64,000 nt of DNA from Ferruginibacter sp. GTDB lineage: Bacteria; Bacteroidota; Bacteroidia; Chitinophagales; Chitinophagaceae. Location of the stretch: the NCBI GenBank assembly GCA_019638485.1, contig JAHBTP010000004.1, positions 1-64,000 of the forward strand, read 5' to 3'. The notes beneath the pieces were generated by a model. The model saw only the letters and a program-made list of their open reading frames with translations. It was not told the DNA's origin and ran no database searches. A program made the translations under genes and the position numbers. Shown here in pieces: positions 25,674 to 35,138 of the stretch (its first letter is position 1; each line of letters opens with the position of its first letter).

Positions 25674-26270
25674 ATGAGTTTAAAACCCAATTTTTCTCCT
25701 TCAGGTATCGAGGCCGGTGTTGATGAAGCGGGTAGAGGTTGTTATGCGGGGCCAGTAGTAGCTGCTGCTGTAATCTTTCGTAGGGGCTATTATCATCCAT
25801 TACTTAATGACAGCAAACAATTAAAGGAATCACAGCGCAATTTGTTAAGAGATGTGATAGAGAAGGAAGCGCTGGGCTATGGTGTAGGCTTTGTTGATAA
25901 CCTTGAAATAGACAAAGTAAACATTTTGCAAGCTACATATCAGGCTATGCATAAAGCCATCAATCAACTAAAAATTACTCCCGATAAATTACTAATTGAT
26001 GGAAATCGTTTTAAGTCTTACGAGAAAATACCTCATCACTGTATTATAAAAGGGGACACCCATTTTATTTCCATCGCTGCGGCCAGTATTCTGGCTAAGA
26101 CATATCGTGATGCATATATGCAAGACCTCCATAAAGAATTCCCCTGTTATGGTTGGAATGTAAATAAAGGATATGGTACCGCCAAACACAGAAGGGCCAT
26201 TGAACTATATGGACTATGTTCGTATCATAGGAAAAGTTTTCGTATTAATCCAATTATTCTAAATCAATAA
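25674..26270 (+). CDS. rnhB: Ribonuclease HII
   Basis: Removes misincorporated ribonucleotides from DNA. A 198-residue protein with active-site GVDEAGRG (D17, E18), the DGN motif (LLIDGNRF) and the later catalytic acidic block [11 protein letters not shown]. The ATG at 25674 gives the standard length; an upstream in-frame ATG at 25596 would lie inside the ctaA promoter. Its last 17 bp overlap the convergent yrdC-like gene. Confidence 0.95.
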   Translation: MSLKPNFSPSGIEAGVDEAGRGCYAGPVVAAAVIFRRGYYHPLLNDSKQLKESQRNLLRDVIEKEALGYGVGFVDNLEIDKVNILQATYQAMHKAINQLKITPDKLLIDGNRFKSYEKIPHHCIIKGDTHFISIAAASILAKTYRDAYMQDLHKEFPCYGWNVNKGYGTAKHRRAIELYGLCSYHRKSFRINPIILNQ

Positions 26271-26865
26271 CTCCACTTCCTTCGCGTAGAACATGCCAAT
26301 CATCTGTTGTACAATCCACCACGGTAGAAGGCACCACACCTCCAATACCTCCGTCAATTACATAATCTACTCTTCCTTCAAAATTTTTCCAAATAACTTC
26401 AGGGTCGGTATAATCTTCTACCATCTCACCCGGTAAAGATGCACTGAGTATAGGCCCATCTAATTCTTCAAGAATATTTTGACATATCACGTTATTGGGT
26501 ATGCGCAAACCAACCGTTGATCTCTTTGTTTGTAAAATTTTTGGCACTTGTTTGCTTGCCGGTAAAACAAAAGTAAAAGGGCCGGGCAAATATGATTTTA
26601 GTAATCTGTATAATGGTGTACCAATACTTTTTGTATAATCGCTCAGGTGGCTTAAATCACGGCAAATAAATGATAATTGTGCTTTTTGAGGAAGAATTCC
26701 TTTTATTCTACATATTCGCTCTACTGCTTTAGGTTGAAAAATATCACAACCCAGGCCATAGATAGTATCAGTTGGATAAATAATAATACCTCCGCCTTTT
26801 AGTGATTCCACTACCTGTTTAATCAGTCGGGGCTGGGGGTTTTGAGGATGGATATGAAGTAACAT
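26254..26865 (-). CDS. L-threonylcarbamoyladenylate synthase (Sua5/YciO/YrdC family)
   Basis: Makes threonylcarbamoyl-AMP for the t6A modification of ANN-decoding tRNAs. The 203 residues show [19 protein letters not shown] (about 25-43), a KxR-type motif in [17 protein letters not shown], and [26 protein letters not shown]. It lacks the Sua5 C-terminal domain, so it is of the short YrdC/YciO type. Which of these two it is cannot be told from sequence alone. Confidence 0.88.
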   Translation of the reverse strand: MLLHIHPQNPQPRLIKQVVESLKGGGIIIYPTDTIYGLGCDIFQPKAVERICRIKGILPQKAQLSFICRDLSHLSDYTKSIGTPLYRLLKSYLPGPFTFVLPASKQVPKILQTKRSTVGLRIPNNVICQNILEELDGPILSASLPGEMVEDYTDPEVIWKNFEGRVDYVIDGGIGGVVPSTVVDCTTDDWHVLREGSGVIDLE

Positions 26866-26920
26866 TATAAAAAAATAAGCACAAATTAGGTTTATTGTTC
26901 AAAAACTTCAATTAATCGAA

Positions 26921-26928
26921 TACTTTTG
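26921..26928 (+). promoter_or_regulatory. Promoter of the PfkB kinase gene
   Basis: TACTTTTG (-7) lies 33 bp before the ATG at 26962, with a TTG at 26895-26897 as a possible -33 element (23-bp spacer, at the long end of the accepted range). Confidence 0.5.
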
Positions 26929-26961
26929 CACCGAATTTTTCATTTTTCAAAATCATGTAAT

Positions 26962-27885
26962 ATGTCACTCATTACTGTAGGCACTATGGCCTTTGATGCC
27001 ATTGAAACTCCGTTTGATAAGGTTGACCGCATTGTAGGTGGGTCTGCAACCTATGTTGCTTATGCGGCCAGCCATTTCGTAAAACCGGTTCAGCAAATTT
27101 CAATTATTGGCAATGACTTTCCTCAAAGCGAATTAGATGAGCTCATTAGCCGGGGTGTACAGATTGAGGGTGTGGAGATGGTGCCGGATAAGAAATCATT
27201 CTTTTGGAGTGGGCGTTATCATTTGGATATGAATGCAAGAGATACATTAGTTACTGATTTAAATGTGTTGGAAAATTTCAACCCCATTGTGCCTGACAGT
27301 TATCAGGGAGCAGATTTTTTAATGCTGGGAAATCTTATGCCTTCAATACAAATGCAGGTTATTAAACAACTAAAACAACGTCCGAAATTTGTAGCCATTG
27401 ATACAATGAATTTTTGGATGGATAGTGCAATGGATGACCTAATAGCAGTATTGCAGAAAATTGATGCTTTAATCATCAATGATAGTGAAGCACGCCAATT
27501 AAGTGGTGAGGTTTCATTGGTAAAAGGAGCACATAAGATATTAACCATGGGGCCAAAGTTTTTAATTATTAAAAAAGGAGAACATGGTGCTCTGCTCTTT
27601 CACAAAAATCAAGTCTTCTTTGCACCCGCCTTACCATTAGAAGATGTGTTTGACCCAACCGGTGCCGGAGATACCTTTGCCGGCGGATTCATGGGCTACT
27701 TAGCAAAAACAAAGGATATTAGTTTTGAAAATATGAAAACCGCAATTATTGTAGGTAGTGCATTAGCCAGTTTTTGCGTAGAAAAATTTGGTCCTGATCG
27801 TTTAAAAGAAATTAGTAAAAAGGACATTGATATCCGAATCAGTGAATTTGTTCAGTTAGTTAATTTTGATATCGACCTTTTATAA
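26962..27885 (+). CDS. PfkB-family sugar/nucleoside kinase
   Basis: A ribokinase-like kinase of 307 residues. The substrate-binding glycines are in IVGGSATYVAYAASHF (near 25-40), and the catalytic motif is DPTGAGDTFAGGFMGYL (near 235-250), with Asp as base. The substrate cannot be assigned; annotated homologues in Bacteroidota are usually called simply PfkB kinases. The ATG at 26962 is used rather than a TTG at 26926 lying in the promoter. A small membrane-protein gene follows by 9 bp. Confidence 0.9.
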   Translation: MSLITVGTMAFDAIETPFDKVDRIVGGSATYVAYAASHFVKPVQQISIIGNDFPQSELDELISRGVQIEGVEMVPDKKSFFWSGRYHLDMNARDTLVTDLNVLENFNPIVPDSYQGADFLMLGNLMPSIQMQVIKQLKQRPKFVAIDTMNFWMDSAMDDLIAVLQKIDALIINDSEARQLSGEVSLVKGAHKILTMGPKFLIIKKGEHGALLFHKNQVFFAPALPLEDVFDPTGAGDTFAGGFMGYLAKTKDISFENMKTAIIVGSALASFCVEKFGPDRLKEISKKDIDIRISEFVQLVNFDIDLL

Positions 27886-27894
27886 CGGTTAGGA

Positions 27895-28179
27895 ATGATC
27901 GAAATAATTGCCCTATTTTTTTTGCTTCGTGATCTTGGAAATTTAGCCAATAAAAAAGGCCAACCCCAAACACGCTGGATTATCCTTGGCTTAGTTAACT
28001 GGGTTTTTGCTGAAATGATGGGAATAATAATCGGCCTCATGATATTTTCTGTAAATAATTTAATTAGTGTTTTAATTATGGGATTGATGGGTGGATTTGC
28101 CGGATACCATCTTACTCGAATTCGTCTAAATAAATTTCCTGATAAAGGAAAGAAAGACGACATAGATTATACATTTTAA
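27895..28179 (+). CDS. Small two-to-three-helix membrane protein, unknown function
   Basis: A 94-residue protein. It has an N-terminal hydrophobic stretch (2-12), a strong helix at about 28-50 (WIILGLVNWVFAEMMGIIIG) and another at about 53-75 rich in Gly and Met. The tail is charged (KFPDKGKKDDID). It starts 9 bp after the PfkB gene on the same strand, so the two are probably cotranscribed. I do not recognise a family. Confidence 0.75.
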   Translation: MIEIIALFFLLRDLGNLANKKGQPQTRWIILGLVNWVFAEMMGIIIGLMIFSVNNLISVLIMGLMGGFAGYHLTRIRLNKFPDKGKKDDIDYTF

Positions 28180-28269
28180 TGATTGCTTCCCTTTTATTTA
28201 CAAGGCAGCAAACTTAAGTTACACTACTTAATAAGAAGTATATTAAACGAGAACAAAAAATCCATTAAC

Positions 28270-30429
28270 CTATTCAGCTATTCCTTCAAGAGCAAAAAGA
28301 AATGCATAATTTCTTGCACTGTCTTTTAACGCATTAAACCTGCCGGATGCACCACCATGGCCTACAGACATATCAGTATGAAGTAATAAAACATTTTTAC
28401 TTGTATTCGCTCTGCGCAATTTTGCAATCCATTTAGCCGGTTCAAAATACTGCACCTGACTATCATGTAATCCTGTGGTGATTAGCAAATTTGGATATGC
28501 TTTAGGCGCAACGTTATCATAAGGGGAGTAAGACTTCATATAGAAATAACTTTCTTTATTTTCCGGATTGCCCCATTCATCATACTCATTGGTTGTAAGC
28601 GGAATAGTTGGATCACTCATAGTAGTAACCACATCTACAAAAGGAACTGCAGCAATAACACCATTCCATAAATCCGGACGCATATTTACCACAGCCCCCA
28701 TTAGTAATCCACCCGCACTTCCGCCGCTCGCATACAAATGCGCTTTAGATGTATATTTATTGGCAAGCAAAAACTCAGCACAAGAAATAAAGTCGGTGAA
28801 TGTGTTTTTTTTCTTCATCATCTTTCCGTCTTCATACCAATACCTTCCCATTTCCTGCCCTCCTCTGATATGCGCGATAGCAAATCCGAAACCCCTGTCT
28901 AATAAGCTCAGCCTAACACTACTAAAACTCGCATCCATACTAACTCCATAAGACCCATAACCATATAATAACAAAGGAGCATTACCATCTTTTTTAAATC
29001 CTTTACGATAAACTATCGAAATGGGAACCTTTGTTCCATCACTTGCAGTGGCATACACCCGTTCTGATAAATAATTATCCGGAGAAAAGTCACCTAATAC
29101 CGCCTGCTGTTTTAACATTGTTTTCTTACGCGTATCCATATCATAATCAAATACGGTAGCCGGTGTAGTAAGTGATGTATAATTAAACCGAAGCAACCGC
29201 GTATCATATCCCGGGTTATTATCCAAACCGGCAGAATAAGCCGGGTCATCAAATGACAAAAAGTGTTCATCACCGTTATTCGTGTTCTTAATATGGATTT
29301 GAGTTAATCCATCTTTCCTCTCTTCTAAAACAAGATAATCTTTAAACAATTCAAAGCCTTCTATCAATACCTTATCATTATGAGGAACATAGTCAACCCA
29401 ATTATCAACCCGGGTAAAATGAGTTGGGGTTACCATAATTTTAAAATTTTTCGCCTGGTAATTTGTGTGGATATAAAAACTATCACCGGCATGGTTAACA
29501 TCATACAACACATCCTCCATTCGAGGTTGAAAAACCTTGAAGGAGTTATCGGGCTTTCCTGCATCCAAGTATAAGTATTCAGAAGATAAAGTTCCCTTTG
29601 AAGCGATAAGGATAAACTGTTTGGACTTTGTTTTACCCAAGCCTATATAATTGGTTGGGTCTTTTTCTTCATATACAATCAAATCATTCTTTACTTCATC
29701 ACCCAATTTGTGCTTCATAATCTTCTCAGACAATAAAGTAACCGGGTTTTTAGCTGTATAGAATAGCGTAGTATTATCATTTGCCCAAATAGCACGGCCT
29801 GTAGTTCCTTTAATGACAAAATCAAAATCCCTTCCTGTTTCCAAATCTCTAAATCTTATCTCATACTCTCTTCTTGATACCGTATCTACGCCATACGCTA
29901 ATATTTTATTATTAGGAGAAACAGAAAATCCTGTGGCAGAGTAATAAGCATGCCCCTCTGCCATTTCATTTACATTTAGCAACACTTCCTCTTTCGCTTC
30001 TAAGCTTCCTTGTTTTCTACAGAATAAAAAGTAATCCTTTCCATCTTCCATTCTATAATAATAATAATAGCCATTATCTAAATAAGGCACGCTTTCGTCT
30101 TTTTCTTTAATTCGCCGCTTCATTTCTTCAAACAATTTTTGTTGTAGCCCGTGTGTTGCTGCCATCATTTTATCGAAATAGCTATTCTCTGCCTTTAAAT
30201 AATCCACCACCTTGGCACTATCCGGCCCCTTAGTAAAATAATCACTCATCCAATAATAATCATCTTGACGTACATCATCATGCGCTGTCATAAAATGAGG
30301 TTTAATTTCTGCTACCGGAGGTGCTGCATCCGGCCATACATACGCTTGTTTCTTCATAATAACCTGACTTGTTGCATTATTGATAGCAAAGGCTACACAG
30401 AGCCCTGCTGTTAAATGGGAAAGACGCAT
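28270..30429 (-). CDS. S9 family peptidase, oligopeptidase B-like
   Basis: A prolyl-oligopeptidase-family serine peptidase of 719 residues that cleaves short peptides after basic residues if truly OpB-like. It has a beta-propeller N-terminal half and an alpha/beta-hydrolase C-terminal half. The catalytic Ser is in ASGGSAGGLLMG (near 570), Asp in HDSQVQYFEPAKW, and His in VGHGGASGR (near 691). A weak N-terminal signal-like segment (LTAGLCVAFAINNATS) suggests a periplasmic location. It lies 21 bp after the lamin-tail gene on the same strand. Confidence 0.9.
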   Translation of the reverse strand: MRLSHLTAGLCVAFAINNATSQVIMKKQAYVWPDAAPPVAEIKPHFMTAHDDVRQDDYYWMSDYFTKGPDSAKVVDYLKAENSYFDKMMAATHGLQQKLFEEMKRRIKEKDESVPYLDNGYYYYYRMEDGKDYFLFCRKQGSLEAKEEVLLNVNEMAEGHAYYSATGFSVSPNNKILAYGVDTVSRREYEIRFRDLETGRDFDFVIKGTTGRAIWANDNTTLFYTAKNPVTLLSEKIMKHKLGDEVKNDLIVYEEKDPTNYIGLGKTKSKQFILIASKGTLSSEYLYLDAGKPDNSFKVFQPRMEDVLYDVNHAGDSFYIHTNYQAKNFKIMVTPTHFTRVDNWVDYVPHNDKVLIEGFELFKDYLVLEERKDGLTQIHIKNTNNGDEHFLSFDDPAYSAGLDNNPGYDTRLLRFNYTSLTTPATVFDYDMDTRKKTMLKQQAVLGDFSPDNYLSERVYATASDGTKVPISIVYRKGFKKDGNAPLLLYGYGSYGVSMDASFSSVRLSLLDRGFGFAIAHIRGGQEMGRYWYEDGKMMKKKNTFTDFISCAEFLLANKYTSKAHLYASGGSAGGLLMGAVVNMRPDLWNGVIAAVPFVDVVTTMSDPTIPLTTNEYDEWGNPENKESYFYMKSYSPYDNVAPKAYPNLLITTGLHDSQVQYFEPAKWIAKLRRANTSKNVLLLHTDMSVGHGGASGRFNALKDSARNYAFLFALEGIAE

Positions 30430-30450
30430 TGGATTTATTTTTTAGATATA

Positions 30451-33036
30451 TCATTTACTTGCTAAAACAATTGCACGCTTAAATTTAGCTGATTTTCCTG
30501 AAGGATGCAGCGTTTCAACATACAAAATATAACGACCCGTTGGCAATGGCTCTTGTTTCTCTCTCAAGCCATCCCATTTCCAAAAGCCAACAATCCCACA
30601 TAGTTGATTTCGGCAAATCTGCCTCACCATTCTACCGGCATAATCAAAAACAGACACCGTAGCTAAAAAGCCATTTTGGGGAAATGAATACTGGATAATT
30701 GCAAAATCATCTCTACCGTCATTATCCGGGCTAATTATTTGAGGAGAAATAGTGATTTCCGCACTTGCAAGCGTTAACGCTAACATTTGAGAGTTTTCGT
30801 ATCCCGGAGTTCCATAACCAACAGTTGATGATGCACTATGCCAATTATTAAAATCTTGCGTGGGTTTATTATAATTAATCCGTTCAAGTGACACCCCTTC
30901 CGCATTTGATAAAAGCGGATAATGCCACGATTTATTGTAAGCCAATTCATCAACCAACTCGCCGGCATTATTTATCAATACAACATTCCCTCTATCATCC
31001 GGCCATGAAGGGGTAAATAATGAAATAAAATATTGTCTATTAGGGGTAACGTATCGTTGTTGAACGATATCAGGATTTTCTGTGACCACCATAAAATCAC
31101 CGGGAAAAAACAAAAAATGTTCTTGACTAATACGCGCAATGCTGCTCACCGCTCCGGAAGTGTTTCTATTTGCCAAAAACAAATAATACAAATCAACCGG
31201 TGCGTTTCCTTTATGATATAATTCCACATAATCTACCTCACCGGGATGAGGGTTAAATAAAATTTCATTTATAATAATTTCATATTCTGTAGGTGAAACA
31301 GGAAGCCCTACACGTAGTGAATATTCGGGCTGAGCCATTTCACCACCACAATTGCGAATACCCGTAATCGTTATTGTATAAATATTTAATGGAGCTAATG
31401 CCCTTGCCAAGGTTAATTGAATTCGCATAAACAACGGGGCTACAGGCTTAATTTCAACAAATCCTCCAATATCTTCGTTAATACTAAAAGTGGCATGCAT
31501 AGCAGAAAGGCTATCTACCGATTGATTAAACCAAACCTCAATATGCATGCTATCCAAAACGCTAACTCGTATAGGCCGTAAATTAGCATTTAATGCTACT
31601 GTGCCATAAATAGAATTGGTTTGAGAGGGTGTTCCACCAATAGAAGATACGGATGACTTCCAGTTTTCAGCCTGTAAACACGGTTTTGTAATATCTATCA
31701 TTTCTAAAGAAAAACCACCGTTCTTCTTAAACTCATCAGCGTACCATGTTTCGCTGTATTTTACTGCATGAATTGTCACTCCTTGGGGAGAATGAATACT
31801 TAAAAGATCACCACTGTTATTTAGCGAAGGAAATCCCGATATTCCTAAAACATGTTCATAGTGCTCGAATTCATTTATCCGTGACGTTGAAGTTAAAACA
31901 ACATATTGCTGAGGGGCCAGTAAATATGGCGGCAGTACCAAACACCCCTGTGAATTTTTACACAACCTCCAACCTTCCAAATTAAGTACCGTACCCGAAG
32001 CGTTATATAGTTCTATCCATTCTGCTTCCGGAAGTTGTACCACAGGCGTAGGGTCAGCCATAATTTCTGTAATAAGTACATCTGCATATTGTGGAATAAG
32101 ATAAGAAAAGACAATTGTAGTATCCGTTATATAATTGCCTGAGATATCCGCAATATCGGTAACGTATAAACGCAATTCTTCCCGTTGTGGAAGGGTATTA
32201 AAAAATGTTAAGTGAAAAGCTCGAGCATCAAATACATCCGCTTCAATAATGCGAGGAAAACCCACACCACGATTCACCTCGTAATGAAAAGAATTTAATG
32301 CATCATGGCTATTTACCGCTTCTGAGAAATGAACAATAACCACTGAATCATTTTTTGCAAAAACGCTTGTTATTAGCGGCTTAATAGTATCCGGTATAAA
32401 GGGGCTTATTTCAAAGTCATCAAAATAATGTTTTTGAAAGAACGATGAAGCGCTTTGCTGAACAAGCACTCCCATAAAGGAAGACTGTCGGTAAGTTGAA
32501 TCAATTGATGGCTGCTCCATAAACATACGAGATGTTAAACCCACATCGTGCCATAGTGTAAAAGTATAATCAGGCCCTCGGGTAACCAGTATCCGTAATT
32601 CATTTGTACTTCCTGAAATACTGCCATCCAAGCCATCAATTAAGCAAACACTTCCTGAAGAATCTTTTCTAAAAAGTGACACTTCATCATGTGCTCCTCC
32701 TAATCTCACAAAATATCCGGTAAGTGGTGGAGATAATAAATGGCTATCCGATGCTATTAAATAAATATCTATGTAATTAGCAGAAGATGTAGCAAAATCT
32801 AATTTTACATAAAACGACCACTGAGCGAATGCATAATGCTGTGCTGTAGAAAGAAAAAAGCGATCATTAATTGTTACAGATGCACTTTGTAACTGAAGTT
32901 GGTTGTTTACAAAAAACTTATTAGTATCTCCATACCATGATGGTGAAGAAGAAAAATTTCCATCAGAAAAATCATCTAACAATTGTGCAGAGGCATAATG
33001 GCTGGCTACTATAGCCAGTAAGAATAAATATTTCAT
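30451..33036 (-). CDS. Secreted multidomain protein with two lamin-tail domains
   Basis: An 861-residue exported protein (signal peptide to about residue 17, SHYASA). It has an N-terminal lectin-like beta domain (about 20-210), an Ig-like region, a lamin-tail domain (about 320-460, DVLITEIMADPTP...EWIELYN), a second Ig-like region, a second lamin-tail domain (about 585-745, IIINEILFNPHPG...DYVELY), and a FlgD-like C-terminal domain (about 760-861, PDNDGRDDFAII...YAGRMVR). Such proteins are usually surface-exposed or released; the C-terminus is of the gliding/type IX-associated kind. No catalytic domain is evident. Confidence 0.82.
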   Translation of the reverse strand: MKYLFLLAIVASHYASAQLLDDFSDGNFSSSPSWYGDTNKFFVNNQLQLQSASVTINDRFFLSTAQHYAFAQWSFYVKLDFATSSANYIDIYLIASDSHLLSPPLTGYFVRLGGAHDEVSLFRKDSSGSVCLIDGLDGSISGSTNELRILVTRGPDYTFTLWHDVGLTSRMFMEQPSIDSTYRQSSFMGVLVQQSASSFFQKHYFDDFEISPFIPDTIKPLITSVFAKNDSVVIVHFSEAVNSHDALNSFHYEVNRGVGFPRIIEADVFDARAFHLTFFNTLPQREELRLYVTDIADISGNYITDTTIVFSYLIPQYADVLITEIMADPTPVVQLPEAEWIELYNASGTVLNLEGWRLCKNSQGCLVLPPYLLAPQQYVVLTSTSRINEFEHYEHVLGISGFPSLNNSGDLLSIHSPQGVTIHAVKYSETWYADEFKKNGGFSLEMIDITKPCLQAENWKSSVSSIGGTPSQTNSIYGTVALNANLRPIRVSVLDSMHIEVWFNQSVDSLSAMHATFSINEDIGGFVEIKPVAPLFMRIQLTLARALAPLNIYTITITGIRNCGGEMAQPEYSLRVGLPVSPTEYEIIINEILFNPHPGEVDYVELYHKGNAPVDLYYLFLANRNTSGAVSSIARISQEHFLFFPGDFMVVTENPDIVQQRYVTPNRQYFISLFTPSWPDDRGNVVLINNAGELVDELAYNKSWHYPLLSNAEGVSLERINYNKPTQDFNNWHSASSTVGYGTPGYENSQMLALTLASAEITISPQIISPDNDGRDDFAIIQYSFPQNGFLATVSVFDYAGRMVRQICRNQLCGIVGFWKWDGLREKQEPLPTGRYILYVETLHPSGKSAKFKRAIVLASK

Positions 33037-33210
33037 AAGGGTAGATTGTGTTCGTAAAAATAGACCTATATCATACCAATCATTTCAACATGGGAATAAA
33101 ATACCCTTTGGAAGTAATCGTATTACCTTTAAAAATTGCACCTAACCAAAATCCCAAACTCTCCTTTTCCCCATCATTTCATCACATGCTGTTTGCATGT
33201 TTGTAAATCA

Positions 33211-33218
33211 TATTTTTG
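33211..33218 (+). promoter_or_regulatory. asd promoter -7 box
   Basis: TATTTTTG lies 17 bp before the asd ATG. A TTTG at 33192-33195 could be the -33 element, with a short 15-bp spacer. Confidence 0.5.
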
Positions 33219-33235
33219 TAGAATAAATAGATAAA

Positions 33236-34228
33236 ATGAAAGTTGCTGTTGTTGGAGCTACCGGTTTGGTAGGGGGTAAAATGCTGGAGGTATTGGAAGA
33301 GAAAAATTTTCCAATCACCGAAATGATACCTGTTGCTTCTGAAAAATCCTTAGGGAAAAAGATACGGTGGAAAGATACTGATATAACGGTTGTAGGCATT
33401 AAAGAGGCAATTGCTAAAAAGCCGGAAGTTGCTCTTTTTTCTGCAGGGGGTAATACTTCTCTCACCTGGGCTCCCCAATTTGTAAAAGCGGGCATAAGAG
33501 TTATTGACAATTCAAGCGCATGGCGTATGGATGATACCGTTCCCTTAATTGTGCCGGAGATTAATGGGGATTTATTAACTAAGCAAGATTATCTCATTGC
33601 TAATCCTAATTGTTCTACTATCCAATTGGTGATGGTGTTAAATCCCTTAAACAGGCGATACGGTTTAGATCGGGTGGTGGTCAGTACTTATCAAAGTGTT
33701 TCGGGTGCAGGAGCAAAAGGAATAAAGCAATTAACCAATGAGCGGCAGGGAATTGGTGGGGAGATTGCCTTCCCTTATCCTATTGACCTTAATGCTATTC
33801 CGCAAATTGACATCTTTTTGGAAAATGATTACACCAAGGAAGAAATGAAAATGATTAATGAAAGCAGGAAAATTTTACAAATTCCTCATCTCAAACTAAC
33901 GGCTACGTGTGTACGAGTACCGGTTTTAGGCGGTCATAGCGAAAGTGTGAATATTACCTTTAAAGAAGATTTCGACATTGGTGATGTAAAGCAAATTTTA
34001 TCTCAAACACCCGGTGTAATAGTAGTAGATAACCCTGCTAAGCAATCATATCCCATGCCACTACTGGTACAAAATAAAGATGAGACTTATGTGGGCCGTA
34101 TCCGTCGTGACGAAAGCAATGCTCGTTCACTAAATTGTTGGATAGTAAGCGACAACCTGCGCAAAGGAGCTGCTACCAATGCAGTACAAATTGCCTTATT
34201 AATGAAAGAAAGAGGAATAATTGGCTAA
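33236..34228 (+). CDS. asd: Aspartate-semialdehyde dehydrogenase
   Basis: Reduces aspartyl-phosphate to aspartate semialdehyde for the lysine, threonine, methionine and diaminopimelate pathways. The 330 residues have the NADP-binding GATGLVGG (7-14), catalytic C126 in NPNCSTIQ, and the substrate-binding segments VSGAGAKG and GGHSE. Intact, standard length. It is convergent with the next gene, 1 bp apart. Confidence 0.96.
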   Translation: MKVAVVGATGLVGGKMLEVLEEKNFPITEMIPVASEKSLGKKIRWKDTDITVVGIKEAIAKKPEVALFSAGGNTSLTWAPQFVKAGIRVIDNSSAWRMDDTVPLIVPEINGDLLTKQDYLIANPNCSTIQLVMVLNPLNRRYGLDRVVVSTYQSVSGAGAKGIKQLTNERQGIGGEIAFPYPIDLNAIPQIDIFLENDYTKEEMKMINESRKILQIPHLKLTATCVRVPVLGGHSESVNITFKEDFDIGDVKQILSQTPGVIVVDNPAKQSYPMPLLVQNKDETYVGRIRRDESNARSLNCWIVSDNLRKGAATNAVQIALLMKERGIIG

Positions 34229-34229
34229 A

Positions 34230-35033
34230 CTAAATTTTTACATCTACTCCCAGTGTTGCAATCATTTCAAAATATCCAAATCCATGATGCACCCGGTTGC
34301 CCTTCATTTCGGGTGTATTTGCTAATGCATTTATGTATCTAACATAGCCGGTTTTACCTGTTGCTTCTATAAAAAAATGATGAAAGGGATAGATGCGAGC
34401 TCCCCCTTCAGCGCCAAAATTATAGCCCGCTATATGGAATTTATTATTCAATCTTTGGCCATGATAGGTAAAGTCTGTTCTTGGAATATTTATCCCTGCT
34501 CCTGCTTTCCAAAGTAAATTCAAAAGTGGGCGGTGGGTATATTTGGAACGCAAAATGGTGTTTTGTTGCACATAATTAATATGCAATAAATTTCCCCCAT
34601 CCGTATGTTCCAAATGAAGAAATTGCGTGGGATTGAGGATGCTGTCTCCATCTACAGGTTGATTATTTATCACTCCTTTCACGCTAACTTTTTGCCCATC
34701 CGTTAACACATATTTAATATGATCAAAATTAATTTCTACCGCCTTGGTCTTTTGTGAGTTAACATAAAAGCCTACACGATAATTGTACTGAGGAATAGAC
34801 ACCTCGGCTGGTTTTTTAAATACCGCATCAAAATCAGGCTTATCATGCGCTTTCGCTTTGTATAAGGTGAAGTTATCTCCATTAGCTAAACGAAAATGCA
34901 CATTACTATTCGTGTACCATTCCATATTATATCCCCACTGGATATACATTCCATAAACCTTCTTTTTATCCTTTTGGGCGTTCGCAGAAAAAGTTAACAG
35001 TATAGCTACAACAACATAAATAAATTTCTTCAT
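34230..35033 (-). CDS. Exported protein, probable outer-membrane beta-barrel
   Basis: 267 residues with a clean signal peptide (MKKFIYVVVAILLTFSANAQ). Alternating hydrophobic strands and an aromatic C-terminus (FGYFEMIATLGVDVKI) suit a small outer-membrane barrel. I do not recognise a named family. A 105-bp gap separates it from korB upstream. Confidence 0.7.
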   Translation of the reverse strand: MKKFIYVVVAILLTFSANAQKDKKKVYGMYIQWGYNMEWYTNSNVHFRLANGDNFTLYKAKAHDKPDFDAVFKKPAEVSIPQYNYRVGFYVNSQKTKAVEINFDHIKYVLTDGQKVSVKGVINNQPVDGDSILNPTQFLHLEHTDGGNLLHINYVQQNTILRSKYTHRPLLNLLWKAGAGINIPRTDFTYHGQRLNNKFHIAGYNFGAEGGARIYPFHHFFIEATGKTGYVRYINALANTPEMKGNRVHHGFGYFEMIATLGVDVKI

Positions 35034-35138
35034 TTTATTTTTAAGGATTACGAAATGATAACCCGGATTAAAGTTTTGATTCTTAATAAAAGCATATTCC
35101 TCCGATAGAAGCGTACTTCATCAATGTCAAATGCCCTT

